A DNA stretch of 64,000 nucleotides from JAOUJD01 sp963841815 (GTDB lineage Bacteria > Pseudomonadota > Gammaproteobacteria > Burkholderiales > Burkholderiaceae_F), in the NCBI GenBank assembly GCA_963841815.1, contig CAWJEE010000027.1, forward strand, positions 124,001-188,000. The letters run 5' to 3'. Position 1 is the stretch's first letter. Each line of letters starts with the position of its first letter. The position numbers and the translations under genes were made by a program. This document shows, piece by piece, positions 8,958 to 19,483 of the stretch. The notes beneath the pieces were generated by a model. It did no database searches, was not told the origin of the DNA, and saw only the letters and a list, made by a program, of their open reading frames with translations.

Positions 8958-10741
8958 AACGGACGCTCCGATACGGGCTGTGCGAACTGGATCCGGTGCA
9001 GGTGCGCGTACAGGCCGCCAGCGGCGAGCAGCCTTGCGTGGCTGCCCACCTCGGCGATGCGGCCCTGTTCAAGCACGACGATGCGGTGCGCGCGCTCGAT
9101 CGTCGACAGCCGGTGCGCGACGACGAACGTCGTGCGGCCCCGCATCAGCCGCTCGAGCGACGCCTGGATGTAACGCTCCGACTCGGAGTCGAGCGCGGAG
9201 GTCGCCTCGTCGAGCAGCAGGATCGGCGCGTCCTTCAGGATGGCCCGCGCGATCGAAAGGCGCTGGCGCTGGCCGCCGGACAGCTTGACCGCGTTCTCGC
9301 CGATGGGCGTATCGAAGCCGTGCGGCAGCGACTCGATGAACGGCAGCAGGTAGGCGGCCTCTGCCGCCGCACGGATCCGCTCCATGGGGGCGCCGCGCTG
9401 CCCGCCGTACGCGATGTTGGCGGCGATCGAGTCGTCGAACAGCACGACGTCCTGCGACACCAGGGCGAGCTGCCGGCGCAGGCTGGCGAGCGACAGTTCG
9501 TGCATCGGCACGCCGTCGAGCAGGATCTCGCCTCCGGTCGGGCGCAGGAAGCGCGGCAGCAGGTTGATCACCGTCGTCTTGCCGGCGCCGGACGGTCCGA
9601 CCAGCGCGATCATTTCGCCGGCCTTCACGTCGAGCGAGAAGTCCTGCAGCGCCTCGGCCGCGGCCTCGGGGTAGCGGAACGACACGCCGCGGAACTCGAC
9701 ATGGCCGCTGACGCGCTCGACCTCGCGCGTGCCGGTCTCGGCTTCCGGCGGCAGGTCGATCATCCGGAACACGCTCTCGGCGCCCGCGGCCATCCGTGCG
9801 ATCGGGCCGTTGAGCGCCGCGAGGTGCCGCAGGGCCGGCAGCAGCAGCAGCGCCGCGGCGAGGAACGTGACGAAGTCGCCCGGCGTGGCCTTGGTCTCGC
9901 GCACCTGCCACAGCGCGATTGTCATCACGACCGCGACCCCGATGGCACCAACGATCTGCGTCACCGGCGTCGCCGCCGACCACGCGACCTGCATCCGCAT
10001 CGCGAACCCGCGCAGCTTCGCGTTGATGTGGCGGAAGCGCTCGTTCTCGTAGCCGCCGCCGTCGTACACCTTGACCACGCGCTGGCCCTCGTGCGCCTCC
10101 TGGATCGTGCGCGTCATCTCGCCGAGCATCACCTGGTTCTCGATGTTCAGCCGGCGCAGCCGCCGGCTGAAGCCCCGCAGCGCCAGCGCGATGATCGGCG
10201 CGACGACCAGCGTCACGAGCGTCAGCTGCCAGTTGTAGTAGATCAGCATCGCGAGCAGGCCGATCACGACCAGCGTGTCGCGCACGGCGGTGCTGAGCAC
10301 CTCGGCGGCCAGGTTCAGCGCGTTGGTCGCCTCGTTGACGAACTTCGAGATCACGATGCCCGACGGCATGTTCTCGAACGTCGACGACGGCCAGCGCAGC
10401 ATGCGCTCGAACATCGTCGTGCGCAGTTCGACCAGCACGCCCTGCGAGATCCGGTTCAGCAGGTAGGAGCTGGCGAACGACGCGAGGCCGCGGACGACGA
10501 ACAGGCCGACGAACGCGGCCGGCAGCCACAGCGCCGACGCGCTGCGCTCGAACAGCGCGCGGTCGGTCATGATCCCCGTGAGCTTGGCCAGCAGCGGGTC
10601 GGTGACGGCCGCGATCGCGGTGGCGAGGAGCGCGAACCCGAGCACCTTGCGCTGCACGAGCACCATCCGCAGCAGGCGACGCAGGTTCGGATCGTCGAGC
10701 AGGCGGGGATGGGAAGGGGATGTCATGAGGTCGCGTGCCAC
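8954..10741 (-). CDS. msbA: Lipid A export ABC transporter (ATP-binding/permease)
   Basis: MsbA flips core-lipid A across the inner membrane. The 595-residue half-transporter has six membrane helices in residues 25-310 and a C-terminal nucleotide-binding domain. Walker A is GPSGAGKTT, the signature is LSGGQRQRLSIARA, Walker B is ILLLDEATSALD, and the switch histidine is in VAHRLST. An alternative start lies five codons in (MTSPSHP). It is divergent from the GT9 glycosyltransferase gene at 10813 and next to other LPS genes, which supports lipid A rather than drug transport. Confidence 0.9.
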   Translation of the reverse strand: MARDLMTSPSHPRLLDDPNLRRLLRMVLVQRKVLGFALLATAIAAVTDPLLAKLTGIMTDRALFERSASALWLPAAFVGLFVVRGLASFASSYLLNRISQGVLVELRTTMFERMLRWPSSTFENMPSGIVISKFVNEATNALNLAAEVLSTAVRDTLVVIGLLAMLIYYNWQLTLVTLVVAPIIALALRGFSRRLRRLNIENQVMLGEMTRTIQEAHEGQRVVKVYDGGGYENERFRHINAKLRGFAMRMQVAWSAATPVTQIVGAIGVAVVMTIALWQVRETKATPGDFVTFLAAALLLLPALRHLAALNGPIARMAAGAESVFRMIDLPPEAETGTREVERVSGHVEFRGVSFRYPEAAAEALQDFSLDVKAGEMIALVGPSGAGKTTVINLLPRFLRPTGGEILLDGVPMHELSLASLRRQLALVSQDVVLFDDSIAANIAYGGQRGAPMERIRAAAEAAYLLPFIESLPHGFDTPIGENAVKLSGGQRQRLSIARAILKDAPILLLDEATSALDSESERYIQASLERLMRGRTTFVVAHRLSTIERAHRIVVLEQGRIAEVGSHARLLAAGGLYAHLHRIQFAQPVSERPL

Positions 10742-10812
10742 AATCCGGGCCCGCGAGCGCGCGCCCGATGCGGCGCGCGTAGTGTATGCGATCGGTTCCT
10801 CGTTCCTCCGCC

Positions 10813-11721
10813 ATGACGCCGCTGATCGTCCGCCTGCCCAACCACCTCGGCGACGCCTGCATGTCGATCGCGGCGCTCGACGCGCTGGCGGCGGCGGGCT
10901 ACGCGCTGACGCTGGCGGGCCGGCCGTGGATCCGATCCTTGTTCGAAGCCTATCCCTGGCCCACCGTGGCGCTGAGGGACAGCCGCCGCGACAACGTGCT
11001 CGCCTTGAGCGCGGCGGCGTCGGGCTCGCGCGGCCTGCTGTTCACGAACTCGTTCAGCACGGCGCTCGAGTTCCGCCTCGCGGGGATCGCGTCGACCGGG
11101 TACGCGCGCGGCGGACGGTCGCTGCTGCTGTCGCAGGCGGTTCCCGTCAACGACGCGGACCACATGGTCGAGTACTACCACCGGCTCGCGGCAACCGCGA
11201 TCGCGCAGCCCGCCGCCGTGCCCGAAGCGCTCGACCTCCGCGTCGGCGACGCGGCGCAGCGGCGCATGCACAACGCACTGGCGGACGCGGGCGTGTCTCG
11301 TCCGTACGTGGTCCTCTGCCCGGTCGCGGTCGGACAGCACCACGGCAGGGTGAAGGCGTGGGACGGTTTCACGCGGCTGCACCGCGAACTGCTCGCGCGC
11401 AGCCAGCGCGTCGTCGCCCTGCCGGGTCCCGGCGAGCGCGACGAAGTGCGGCGCGTCCTGCCCGAGGCCGTCGTGCTGCCCGAAAGCGACGTCGGCGCCT
11501 TCGCGGCGCTGCTCGCCGACGCGCGACTGGTCGTGGCCAACGACAGCGGCCCCGGGCACCTCGCCGCGGCGGTCGGCGCGCCGCTCGTCAGCGTGTTCGG
11601 CGTGACGGAACCCGAGAAGACACGGCCGTGGGGCCCGCGCGTGCGGATGGTGGGGTCCGGCGGCGGATGGCCGTCCTACGAGGAGGTCGTGGCGGCGGTC
11701 GACGGCGTGCTCGACACCTGA
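10813..11721 (+). CDS. Glycosyltransferase family 9 (heptosyltransferase-like)
   Basis: GT9 enzymes add heptose from ADP-heptose to the LPS inner core. The protein (about 302 residues from the ATG at 10813) begins TPLIVRLPNHLGDACMS, matching the GT9 N-terminal RxxxxGD pattern. It has the nucleotide-sugar site region VVANDSGPGHLAAAVGAPLVSVFG followed by TEPEKTRPWGP. The in-frame ATG at 10786 would add nine residues with no homology, so I prefer 10813. The similarity is closest to WaaF-type heptosyltransferase II, but the acceptor cannot be assigned. Its 3' end overlaps the converging GT25/ligase gene by 46 bases. Confidence 0.85.
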   Translation: MTPLIVRLPNHLGDACMSIAALDALAAAGYALTLAGRPWIRSLFEAYPWPTVALRDSRRDNVLALSAAASGSRGLLFTNSFSTALEFRLAGIASTGYARGGRSLLLSQAVPVNDADHMVEYYHRLAATAIAQPAAVPEALDLRVGDAAQRRMHNALADAGVSRPYVVLCPVAVGQHHGRVKAWDGFTRLHRELLARSQRVVALPGPGERDEVRRVLPEAVVLPESDVGAFAALLADARLVVANDSGPGHLAAAVGAPLVSVFGVTEPEKTRPWGPRVRMVGSGGGWPSYEEVVAAVDGVLDT

Positions 11722-13700
11722 AGGTCGGCTTCGCGGGCGAGCAGGACACCGAGGAACATCATGATCATGTGGCCCTCGTTGAAGGTCTTGAAGTGCGAAC
11801 TGAAGAGGCTGGTCACGCACCAGGCCAGCAGCAACGCCAGGCCCGCGACGCGGCACGGGCCGGTCACCGGCTGGCGCGCCGCCGCCAGCAGCCACCAGCC
11901 GAACGCCGCGAGGCCGAACGCGCCGGTTTCGGCGAGGAAGTACAGGTACTGGTTGTGCGGATCCTCGCTCGGCGTCGCCTGCCAGCCCGACCCGTACTTG
12001 GCGGCGAAGCGCGGGTACTCCCGGGCGAACGAACCGAGGCCATGCCCCAGCACCGGCGCTTCGGCGATCAGCGCGCGCGTGTTCTCCCAGATCACGACCC
12101 GGACTCCCATCGACGTCAGTTCACTCGACTGCCGCGCCGAGCGCAGTTCGCCGATGCCGCGCTCGAAGCGCTCGAGCACGACGGGCGACGCGACGGTGAG
12201 GACGACCAGCGCCGCGAGCACGCCCGCTGTGGCCACCATGCGCGCCCGTCCGCGCCACTGCGTCATCGCCAGCGCGATCGCGACGATGGCCATGACCAGG
12301 TAGCCGCTGCGCCCCGGCGTGGTGGCCACCAGGCTGAACGCCAGCACGGCGGCACCCCCCCACGCCGCGGCGCGCCCGCGGCGCCCCGTCTCCGGTTGCA
12401 GGGCCAGCAATGCCGCGAACAGCGCGCCCGCGGCGAACGCCATCGCCTGTGTCACGTGGTTGCGGAACACGACGTAGGGAGCGACCGGGTCCGCGTGCAC
12501 CGGAACGCCCGCCAGCCACGCGCCGATCGAGACGCACGCCGTCAGCGTCGCCGCGAACCCGAACAGCGCCATGAAGACCGTCTTCGAACGGCGCGTCTCG
12601 AACAGCGCCAGCGCGACGAAGAGCCAGAAGAACTGCCGCCATCCGATCCACTCGCGCAAGGCGGCCTTGGCGTCGAGCGGACTCCATGCGGTCGCCAGTC
12701 CGAGCACGGCGATCAGCAGCAGGCTCGCCTGCCCCAGCGGCTGCCAGAACGCGTGCTTCAGCCGCTGCCAGCGCGACGGCGCGGCCAGCAGCGCGACGAC
12801 CATCACGCCGGCCGCGGCGCTCGCCAGGCCGGTCACGACGAAGGCGCCGATCGCGGTCAGCGCCGCAGCGAAGCGGGCAACGCTGATCGCCCAGATGTCC
12901 CGACGGACCGTCGCGCGCGCTTCACCCGCGTCGATGCGCGCCTCCTCCGGCCGGGTGCTTCCGAGAGTGCGGCGACGCCAGCGGTCCCAGCGGAAACGCA
13001 GCCAGTTCCAGCGGCGGCCGCGGTCCGTGCGCTTGTCGTCGAGCACGCTCGTGAAGCGTCCGTTCATGCTCCCCTGCTCGACGATCGGTTCCCGCAGCCA
13101 GTACTGCGTGATTCCCATCGCCGCGTCGGCTTCGCGCATCAGCCAGTCGGCGGGCCGGGTGACCTTGCGCACGGCGACGTACGCGAGCCGCAGCTCGGCC
13201 GCGCGGCGGTCGAGCACGGTCGCGTCGGTGGCGGGCAACTCGATGTCCGGCGTCAGCAGCATCGTCGGCGCGCTGCGCGCGCCGGCGACGTACTTGTTGT
13301 CGCCACACCCAAGGTAGACCATGTATGGCCGGTCGACGCGGTCCGCTTCGTCCATCGCCAGCGCGAAGACTCGTTCGAAGTCGCGGGCCAGCACGGCGTC
13401 GTCCTCGAACACCAGCACGCGCCGGTAGCCGCGATCGACGCATCGCTTCCACGTCTCGATGTGCTTGAGCACCAGCGACTGGTGCCCGCGCTTCATGTCG
13501 CTCGGCGCGAACACCGCGTCGATCTGCCCGGGCGTCAGCTCGTCGGCGTCGTGTTCGAAGATCCACTCGAAAGCGATCCCGTGCCGCTCGAGTTCCGACT
13601 CGATGTGCCGGATGCGGTCGTGGAACGTCTTCACCGACAGCACGAAGACGGCGTCGACGCACTGGTTGACCGAAGGGTTGGAACGCGGGGACGGAGTCAA
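11676..13700 (-). CDS. Fusion of GT25 glycosyltransferase and O-antigen ligase/polymerase-type membrane protein
   Basis: One uninterrupted reading frame of about 675 residues joins two envelope enzymes. Residues 1 to about 250 are a GT25-type transferase (VDAVFVLSVKTFHDRIRHIE, SLVLKHIETWKRC, the ExD-like VLVFEDDA, and the C-terminal IVEQGSMNGRF). After a basic linker, from about residue 290 there are roughly ten membrane helices. They include the Wzy_C/WaaL-type periplasmic loop (GHGLGSFAREYPRFA, SEDPHNQYLYFLAETG), typical of O-antigen ligases. The start is uncertain: a TTG at 13700 is the most sensible, since the upstream ATG at 13796 would overlap the divergent neighbour's start. A fused LPS transferase plus ligase is unusual; a missed stop through sequence error cannot be fully excluded. 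Confidence 0.78.
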   Translation of the reverse strand: MTPSPRSNPSVNQCVDAVFVLSVKTFHDRIRHIESELERHGIAFEWIFEHDADELTPGQIDAVFAPSDMKRGHQSLVLKHIETWKRCVDRGYRRVLVFEDDAVLARDFERVFALAMDEADRVDRPYMVYLGCGDNKYVAGARSAPTMLLTPDIELPATDATVLDRRAAELRLAYVAVRKVTRPADWLMREADAAMGITQYWLREPIVEQGSMNGRFTSVLDDKRTDRGRRWNWLRFRWDRWRRRTLGSTRPEEARIDAGEARATVRRDIWAISVARFAAALTAIGAFVVTGLASAAAGVMVVALLAAPSRWQRLKHAFWQPLGQASLLLIAVLGLATAWSPLDAKAALREWIGWRQFFWLFVALALFETRRSKTVFMALFGFAATLTACVSIGAWLAGVPVHADPVAPYVVFRNHVTQAMAFAAGALFAALLALQPETGRRGRAAAWGGAAVLAFSLVATTPGRSGYLVMAIVAIALAMTQWRGRARMVATAGVLAALVVLTVASPVVLERFERGIGELRSARQSSELTSMGVRVVIWENTRALIAEAPVLGHGLGSFAREYPRFAAKYGSGWQATPSEDPHNQYLYFLAETGAFGLAAFGWWLLAAARQPVTGPCRVAGLALLLAWCVTSLFSSHFKTFNEGHMIMMFLGVLLAREADLQVSSTPSTAATTSS

Positions 13701-13794
13701 GGAGACCTGCCGCAGCGGCGGGCGGGAAAGGCAGGATTGTATTGAAGGCGACCCGTCGGCCGCGGGTAAGCTTGCCGCCTCCACCGGAGCCCGC

Positions 13795-14583
13795 ATGGCA
13801 CGCCTTTCCGTCTACATCATCGCCTACAACGAAGCCGACAAGATCGAGGCGGCGCTCCGGAGCGTCGCGTGGGCGGACGAGATCGTGGTGGCCGATTCGT
13901 TCTCCACCGACGGCACCGCCGAGATCGCGCGCAAGTACACCGACAAGGTGCTGCAGGTCCCCTTCGAGGGCTTCGGCAAGCTGCGCAACGACGTGCTCGC
14001 GCAGCTCACCGGCGACTGGGTGTTCTCGCTCGACGCGGACGAGCGCTGCACGGAAGCGGCGGCTGCCGAGATCCGGCGCCTCATCGAGCAGCCCGGCGCG
14101 GCGGACGCCTTCCTCGTGCCGCGCCGCAACTTCTTCTTCGGGCGCTGGATCGAGCACTCCGGGTGGTTTCCGGATTACCGGCAGCCGCAGCTGTTTCGCC
14201 GCGGCAAGCTGACGTACACCGCCGACGCGGTGCACGAGACCTACGTGCTGGACGGCGCGCTCGCCAAGACCACCGAGCCGATCGCGCAGGTGCCGTTCAA
14301 GGACCTCGCGCAGATCGTCCACAAGATGCAGCGCTACTCGACGCTCGGCGTCGAGCGCCTGGCCGAGCGCCGGACGCAGCCGTCGATGTGGTCCGCCTTC
14401 GCGCACGGCCTCGGCGCCTTCCTGCGCCACTACGTCGTGCGCGCCGGTTTCCTCGACGGCTGGGCCGGCTTCATCATCGCCTTCTCGAACTTCGAGGGCA
14501 CGTTCTACCGCTATGCGAAGTACGCGGAGCGCATGAGCGGACTCACGCGCGAGCCGCCGGTGCCGCCGAGCCTCAGGCGCTGA
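13795..14583 (+). CDS. Glycosyltransferase family 2 (WaaE-like LPS core transferase)
   Basis: A 262-residue GT2 enzyme beginning MARLSVYIIAYNEADKIEAA. It has the nucleotide-sugar aspartates in VADSFSTDGT and SLDADER, and the acceptor region HSGWFPDYRQPQLFRRG. This pattern is that of WaaE/KdtX beta-1,4-glucosyltransferases acting on LPS inner-core heptose, though the sugar is inferred. The ATG at 13795 is the first that gives the complete N-terminal strand. The stop overlaps the next GT2 gene (TGATG at 14581-14585), so both are made together. Confidence 0.87.
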   Translation: MARLSVYIIAYNEADKIEAALRSVAWADEIVVADSFSTDGTAEIARKYTDKVLQVPFEGFGKLRNDVLAQLTGDWVFSLDADERCTEAAAAEIRRLIEQPGAADAFLVPRRNFFFGRWIEHSGWFPDYRQPQLFRRGKLTYTADAVHETYVLDGALAKTTEPIAQVPFKDLAQIVHKMQRYSTLGVERLAERRTQPSMWSAFAHGLGAFLRHYVVRAGFLDGWAGFIIAFSNFEGTFYRYAKYAERMSGLTREPPVPPSLRR

Positions 14584-15389
14584 TGCCGATTTCCGTCGTC
14601 GTCACGACGTACAACCGGCCCGATGCCTTGCGCGCCGTGCTGGACGGCCTTGGCGCGCAGGCCGACCGGGACTTCGAAGCGATCGTGGCCGACGACGGCT
14701 CGCGCGACGACACGCGGGCGCTGGTCGAGCAGGCGAGCGCTGGCTTCCCGGTGCCGCTCACGCACGTCTGGCAGGAGGACCAGGGATTCCGCGCCGGCGC
14801 GGCACGCAACCGCGCCGCCGAACGCGCCCGCGGCGACTACATCGTGTTCCTCGACGGCGACTGCATCCCGCGCCCCGACTTCATCGCCCGCCACCGCGCA
14901 CTCGCCGAACGAGGCTGGATGGTGGCCGGCAACCGCATCCTGCTGTCGGCGGCGTTCACGACCACGGCACTGCGGGAGCGACTCCCTCTGCACGCGTGGT
15001 CCGCGCAGCAGTGGCGCGAAGCGCGCCGGCGCGGCGACATCAATCGCACCCTGCCACTCGCCTGCCTGCCGCTGGGTCCGTTGCGCAAGGTCGCGGCGTC
15101 GCGCTGGCAGCGCGTGCGCACTTGCAACCTCGGCGTGTGGATCGACGACTTCCGCCGCGTGCGCGGGTTCGACGAGACGTTCGAGGGCTGGGGCTTCGAG
15201 GACTCGGACCTCGCCGTGCGCCTGCTGAACGCCGGCGTGCGGCGCAAGGAAGGCGCCTTCGCCACCGGCGTCCTGCACCTGTGGCACCGCGAGAACGACC
15301 GCAGGCACGAAGGGCGCAACTGGGACCTGCTGCAGCAGCGGATCCGCTCGGGCGAGACGCTTCCATCGAGCGGGCTCTCGTCGGACTAG
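14583..15389 (+). CDS. Glycosyltransferase family 2 with C-terminal galactosyltransferase-type domain
   Basis: A 268-residue transferase. The N-terminal GT-A domain has SVVVTTYNRPDALRAVLDGL, VADDGSRDDT and the metal-binding FLDGDCIPRPDF. The C-terminal part contains NLGVWIDDFRRVRGFDETFE and WGFEDSDLAVRL, the Glyco_transf_7C-like motif. It is likely another LPS core or surface glycan enzyme given its coupling to the preceding GT2 gene. Donor and acceptor are unknown. Confidence 0.86.
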   Translation: MPISVVVTTYNRPDALRAVLDGLGAQADRDFEAIVADDGSRDDTRALVEQASAGFPVPLTHVWQEDQGFRAGAARNRAAERARGDYIVFLDGDCIPRPDFIARHRALAERGWMVAGNRILLSAAFTTTALRERLPLHAWSAQQWREARRRGDINRTLPLACLPLGPLRKVAASRWQRVRTCNLGVWIDDFRRVRGFDETFEGWGFEDSDLAVRLLNAGVRRKEGAFATGVLHLWHRENDRRHEGRNWDLLQQRIRSGETLPSSGLSSD

Positions 15390-15830
15390 GTTTGACGATT
15401 GATGGGTTGCTTCGTATGACAGCGAGCCCAGCCTTCGCGTCGCATCGAGCTCGATCGAACACCGAGGGTGTCATCTCCTGCGCCTGAGCGGGCTGCGTGC
15501 CGTGCCAGCCGCCCGCACACCCGCCAAATCGGTGTTCCCGCGGGCGAGAGCAGAGCGCGCAACACTCCGGCCTGTCCACAGCGCCCGGCGCGTCGACCGC
15601 GCTGTGGGGTGCCTCGCGCAGCGCGACGCCGTGTGGCGGGCGTCGCATTCCAGAAGCTGCGGCGGGCCGAAACGACAATGCGCCGGAAGGCACGACCGGC
15701 GGAACCGCAGGAGCTCGCTCCGAAAGCTGCCGGCCCGCAGGGAGCACCCTCGACCCAGTGTCGCCCGCCGCGCGTCGCGCGGAGTCGAGGCGCCCCGCAG
15801 CGCGGTTGGCGCGCAAGAGACTCTATCGCG
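15390..15830. repeat. Intergenic stretch with imperfect inverted repeats
   Basis: No convincing gene lies between the GT2 gene and the dnaE 3' end. As in the gap before rng, there are long complementary arms: 15596-15616 pairs with 15786-15806 at 19 of 21 positions, and shorter GC-rich complementary stretches lie between them. The resemblance in style to the 6.2-6.9 kb repeat region suggests a related intergenic element, but I could not align the two directly. Confidence 0.45.
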
Positions 15831-18800
15831 CTACGGATAGTTGAAATACGCGCGCCGCACCCTGGGCTGCGCGACCAACTCGGCGACGAGGCGATCCTCG
15901 CCGCGCACGCGCCAGTCTTCCGGCAGGGGAATGTCGACGGTTCCCGTGCCGTTGCTGTAATTGACGACGATGCGGCATCCCGTGCCCGTCTGGCCGTTCG
16001 TGGTCCGGTACGGCGTCAGCGTGTCGCGCAGGCGGGCGACGTCGCCCGCGCCGTCGACCTCGATCTTCAGCCGCGCGGCCGCCTTGGCGCGCGCTTCGGT
16101 CAGGTCCATCAGGTCTTCGGCCGAGATGGACAGCCGCTGCGCGAACTCGTCGAAGCGCACCTTGCCGACGACGAACAGCAGCTGGTCTTCCTTCAGCAGC
16201 GCGCGCTTGCGGTCGTACAGTTCGGAGAAGACCATCAACTCGAGCTGCGCCGTGCCATCGTCGAGCACGACGACGCCCATGCGGCCGCGCCGCGTGTTCT
16301 GGCTGCGCGCGGCGACGATGACACCGGCGAGCTTGACGAGGTCGCGCGCCTGCTTCACCTGGGCGAGCGGCGTGGGAGCGAGGCGGCGCGCCTCCGCGGC
16401 GTATTCGGTGAACAGATGTCCCGAGAAGTAGTAGCCGAGCGCCATCTTCTCGTTCGACAGCTGGTCGCGCGTACTCCAGCGCGGCGACTTCACGTACTCG
16501 ACGTGGCGCTTGGCGCCGTCCGGCGCGCCGAACAGGCTCGCCTGGCCGGCCGATGCGGCCTCGTGCTGCGCGGCCTCGATCGCGCGGCCAACCGTCGCCA
16601 GCAGCGTCGCGCGGTCGTCGAGCAGGCGGTCGAGCGCGCCGGCGCGCACGAGGGCCTCGACCACACGCCGGTTGATCACGTGCTTGTCGACGCGCGCGCA
16701 CAGGTCGAACAGGTCCGTATACGGCCCGCCGGCCGCGCGCGCCGCGAGGATCGCCTCGATCGCGCCCTGCCCCGTGCCCTTGATGCCTCCGAGTCCGTAG
16801 CGGATGGTCTTCGGATCGACCGGCTCGAAGCGCCAGTTGCCGCCGTTGATGTCCGGAGGCAGCACCTTCAGGCCGAGCGCCTTGCAGTCCTCGATCAGGT
16901 CCTTGACCTTGTCGGTGTCGTCCATGACCGTCGACAGGTTGGCGGCCAAGAACGCGGCGGGATAGTGCGCCTTGAAGTACGCGGTCTGGTACGCGACGAC
17001 GGCGTAGGCCGCCGAGTGGCTCTTGTTGAAGCCGTAGCCCGCGAACTTCTCCATGTGGTCGAAGAGTTCGGTGGCGACTTCGGCCGACACGCCCTTGCCG
17101 CCCGCGCCTTCGACGAAGATGGTGCGGTGCTTGGCCATCTCCTCGGCCTTCTTCTTGCCCATCGCGCGGCGCAGCAGGTCGGCGCCGCCGAGCGAGTAGC
17201 CGCCGACGACCTGCGCGATGCGCATCACCTGCTCCTGGTAGACCATCACGCCGTAGGTCTCGGACAGGATCGGCTCGATCGACGGGTGCAGGTACTCGAC
17301 GCGCTGGCGGCCGTGCTTGCGCTCGATGAAGTCCGGGATCAGGTCCATCGGACCCGGGCGGTACAGCGCGTTCAGGGCGATCAGGTCCTCGAGTCGGTCC
17401 GGCTTCGCTCGCTTCAGCAGTTCGCGCATGCCGCGCGATTCGAACTGGAAGATCGCGGTCGTCGCCGCCTGCTTGAAGACGTCGTACGTCTTCGGATCGT
17501 CGAGCGGCAGCGTTTCGAGCGACAGCGCGAACGACGGATCGAGCTGCTTCACGTACTCGACCGTGAGGTCGAGGATCGTCAGCGTGGTGAGCCCGAGGAA
17601 GTCGAACTTGACGAGACCGATCTGCTCGACGTCGTCCTTGTCGAACTGGCTGATCGCCGACTCGGTGCCCTGCGCGCAGTACAGCGGGCAGAAGTCCGTC
17701 AGCTTGCCGGGCGCGATCAGCACGCCGCCCGCGTGCATGCCGACGTTGCGCGTCAGGCCCTCGAGCGGCCGGGCCAGCGCCACGAGCTCCTGGAACTCCT
17801 CGTCGGCGTCGACCGCCTCGGCGAACGCCGGCTCCTCGGCGAGCGCGCGGTCGAGCGTCCACGGGTCGGCCGGGTTGTGCGGGATCAGCTTCGACAGCGT
17901 GTCGCACTTCGTGTACGGCAGGTCGAGCACGCGGCCGGCGTCGCGCACCACCGCCTTCGCGCCGAGCGTGCCGAAGGTGGCGATCTGCGACACCGCGTCG
18001 TGGCCGTACTTGCGCTTCACGTAGTCGATCACGCGGTCGCGGTTGTCCTGGCAGAAGTCGATGTCGAAGTCGGGCATCGACACGCGCTCGGGATTGAGGA
18101 AGCGCTCGAACAGCAGTTCGTAGCGCAGCGGGTCGAGGTCCGTGATGCCGAGCGAGTAGGCCACGAGGGAACCGGCTCCGGAGCCCCGCCCCGGCCCCAC
18201 GGGAATGCCGTGCGTCTTCGCCCAGTTGATGAAGTCGGCGACGATCAGGAAGTAGCCGGAGAAGCCCATCTTCGCGATCGTCTTCAGTTCGAGGTCGAGC
18301 CGCGCGGCGTAGTCGGGCCGCTTGCGCGCGCGCTCCGCCTCGTCCGGGTACAGCGTCGCGAGGCGCTTCTCCAGCCCTTCGCCCGCCAGCGCGCCGCAGT
18401 GGTCGTCGAGGGTGACGCCCTTCGGCGTCGGGTAGTCCGGCAGGCGCGGCTTGCCGAGTTCGAGCACGAGGTTGCAGCGCTGCGCGATCGCCACCGCGTT
18501 GGCGAGCGCGACCGGCACGTCGGCGAAGAGTTGCTCCATCTCCGCCTGCGTCTTGAAGTACTGCTGCTCCGTGTAGCGGCGCGGCCGGCGCGGATCGGCA
18601 AGCGTGTAGCCCTCGGCGATGCAGACGCGCGCTTCGTGCGGCCGGAAGTCGTCCTGTCTCGAGGAACTGGATCGGATGCGTGGCGACGACCGGCAGCCTG
18701 GTCTGGGCGCCGAGCGCGAGCGCGGCGCGCGTCTGCGCGGCGTCGCGCTCGTGGCCGGTGCGGTGCAGTTCGAGGAAGTAGCGGCCCGGGAACGCGGCGG

Positions 18801-19286
18801 CCATCCGCTGGGCGGCGAGCTTCGCGGGCTCGATCTTGCCGGCGAGCAGCGACGCGCCGACGTCGCCGTGACGGCCGCCCGACAGCGCGATCAGGCCCTG
18901 CGCGAGGTGGCCGTCCCGTTCCTCGAGCCACTCGAGCCGCACCTCGGCGCGATTGCGATGCTGGTTCTCCAGGTACGCCCGCGTCAGCAGGTCGCAGAGG
19001 TTCAGGTAGCCCGTGCGGTCCTGGACGAGGACGGCCAGGCGGAACGGATTGTCGCGGTCGGCGTCGTTCGTGATCCACAGGTCGCAGCCGATGATCGGCT
19101 TCACGCCCTTCTTGCGGGCGGCGGCGTAGAAACGCACGGCGCCGAAGATGTTGGCGCTGTCCGTCAGGGCCAGCGCGCCCTGCCCGTCGCGCGCCGCCTT
19201 CCTGACCGCCTCGTCGATCCGAACGATGCCGTCGACGACGGAGAACTCGGAGTGGAGCCGGAGATGGACGAAACGCGTACTGCTCA
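15831..19286 (-). CDS. dnaE: DNA polymerase III alpha subunit (one frameshift)
   Basis: The replicative polymerase catalytic subunit. The N-terminal PHP domain (FVHLRLHSEFSVVDGIVR) runs from the ATG at 19286 to about 18660 in one frame, ending VATHPIQFLE. The rest continues in a second frame from about 18657 to 15831. It includes the PHP/polymerase junction, SGYFLIVADFINWAK, GPGRGSGAGSLVAY, the catalytic MPDFDIDFCQDNRD, GFNKSHSAAYA, and the C-terminal OB fold. One extra base near 18659 explains the break; total coding potential of about 1150 residues equals a full DnaE. As an essential gene it is presumably intact in the organism. Confidence 0.94.
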
Positions 19287-19483
19287 TCGACGGAATTCTG
19301 CCACCCGGTCGGCCCTCAGACTGTGGATAACCCGAAGTACGAGCCGTCTTCACGGGTCTCATGCGCGAAATCATGGAGCCGATGACGCGACAAACTGGAA
19401 CTGCGGTCGTCTGCCCGGGCGCCTCGCGCGTTGATCCGGGCGAGCGACCCGCTATTGTTCGGCGCACACGCCGGGAGACCGCA

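Noticed and set aside
13459..13794. Upstream extension of the GT2 gene at 13795.
   Set aside because: The added residues have no GT2 similarity and lie opposite the GT25 coding sequence; homologues start at the ATG at 13795.
15468..19073. 1201-residue plus-strand open frame opposite dnaE.
   Set aside because: Antisense of the polymerase gene; no recognisable domain.
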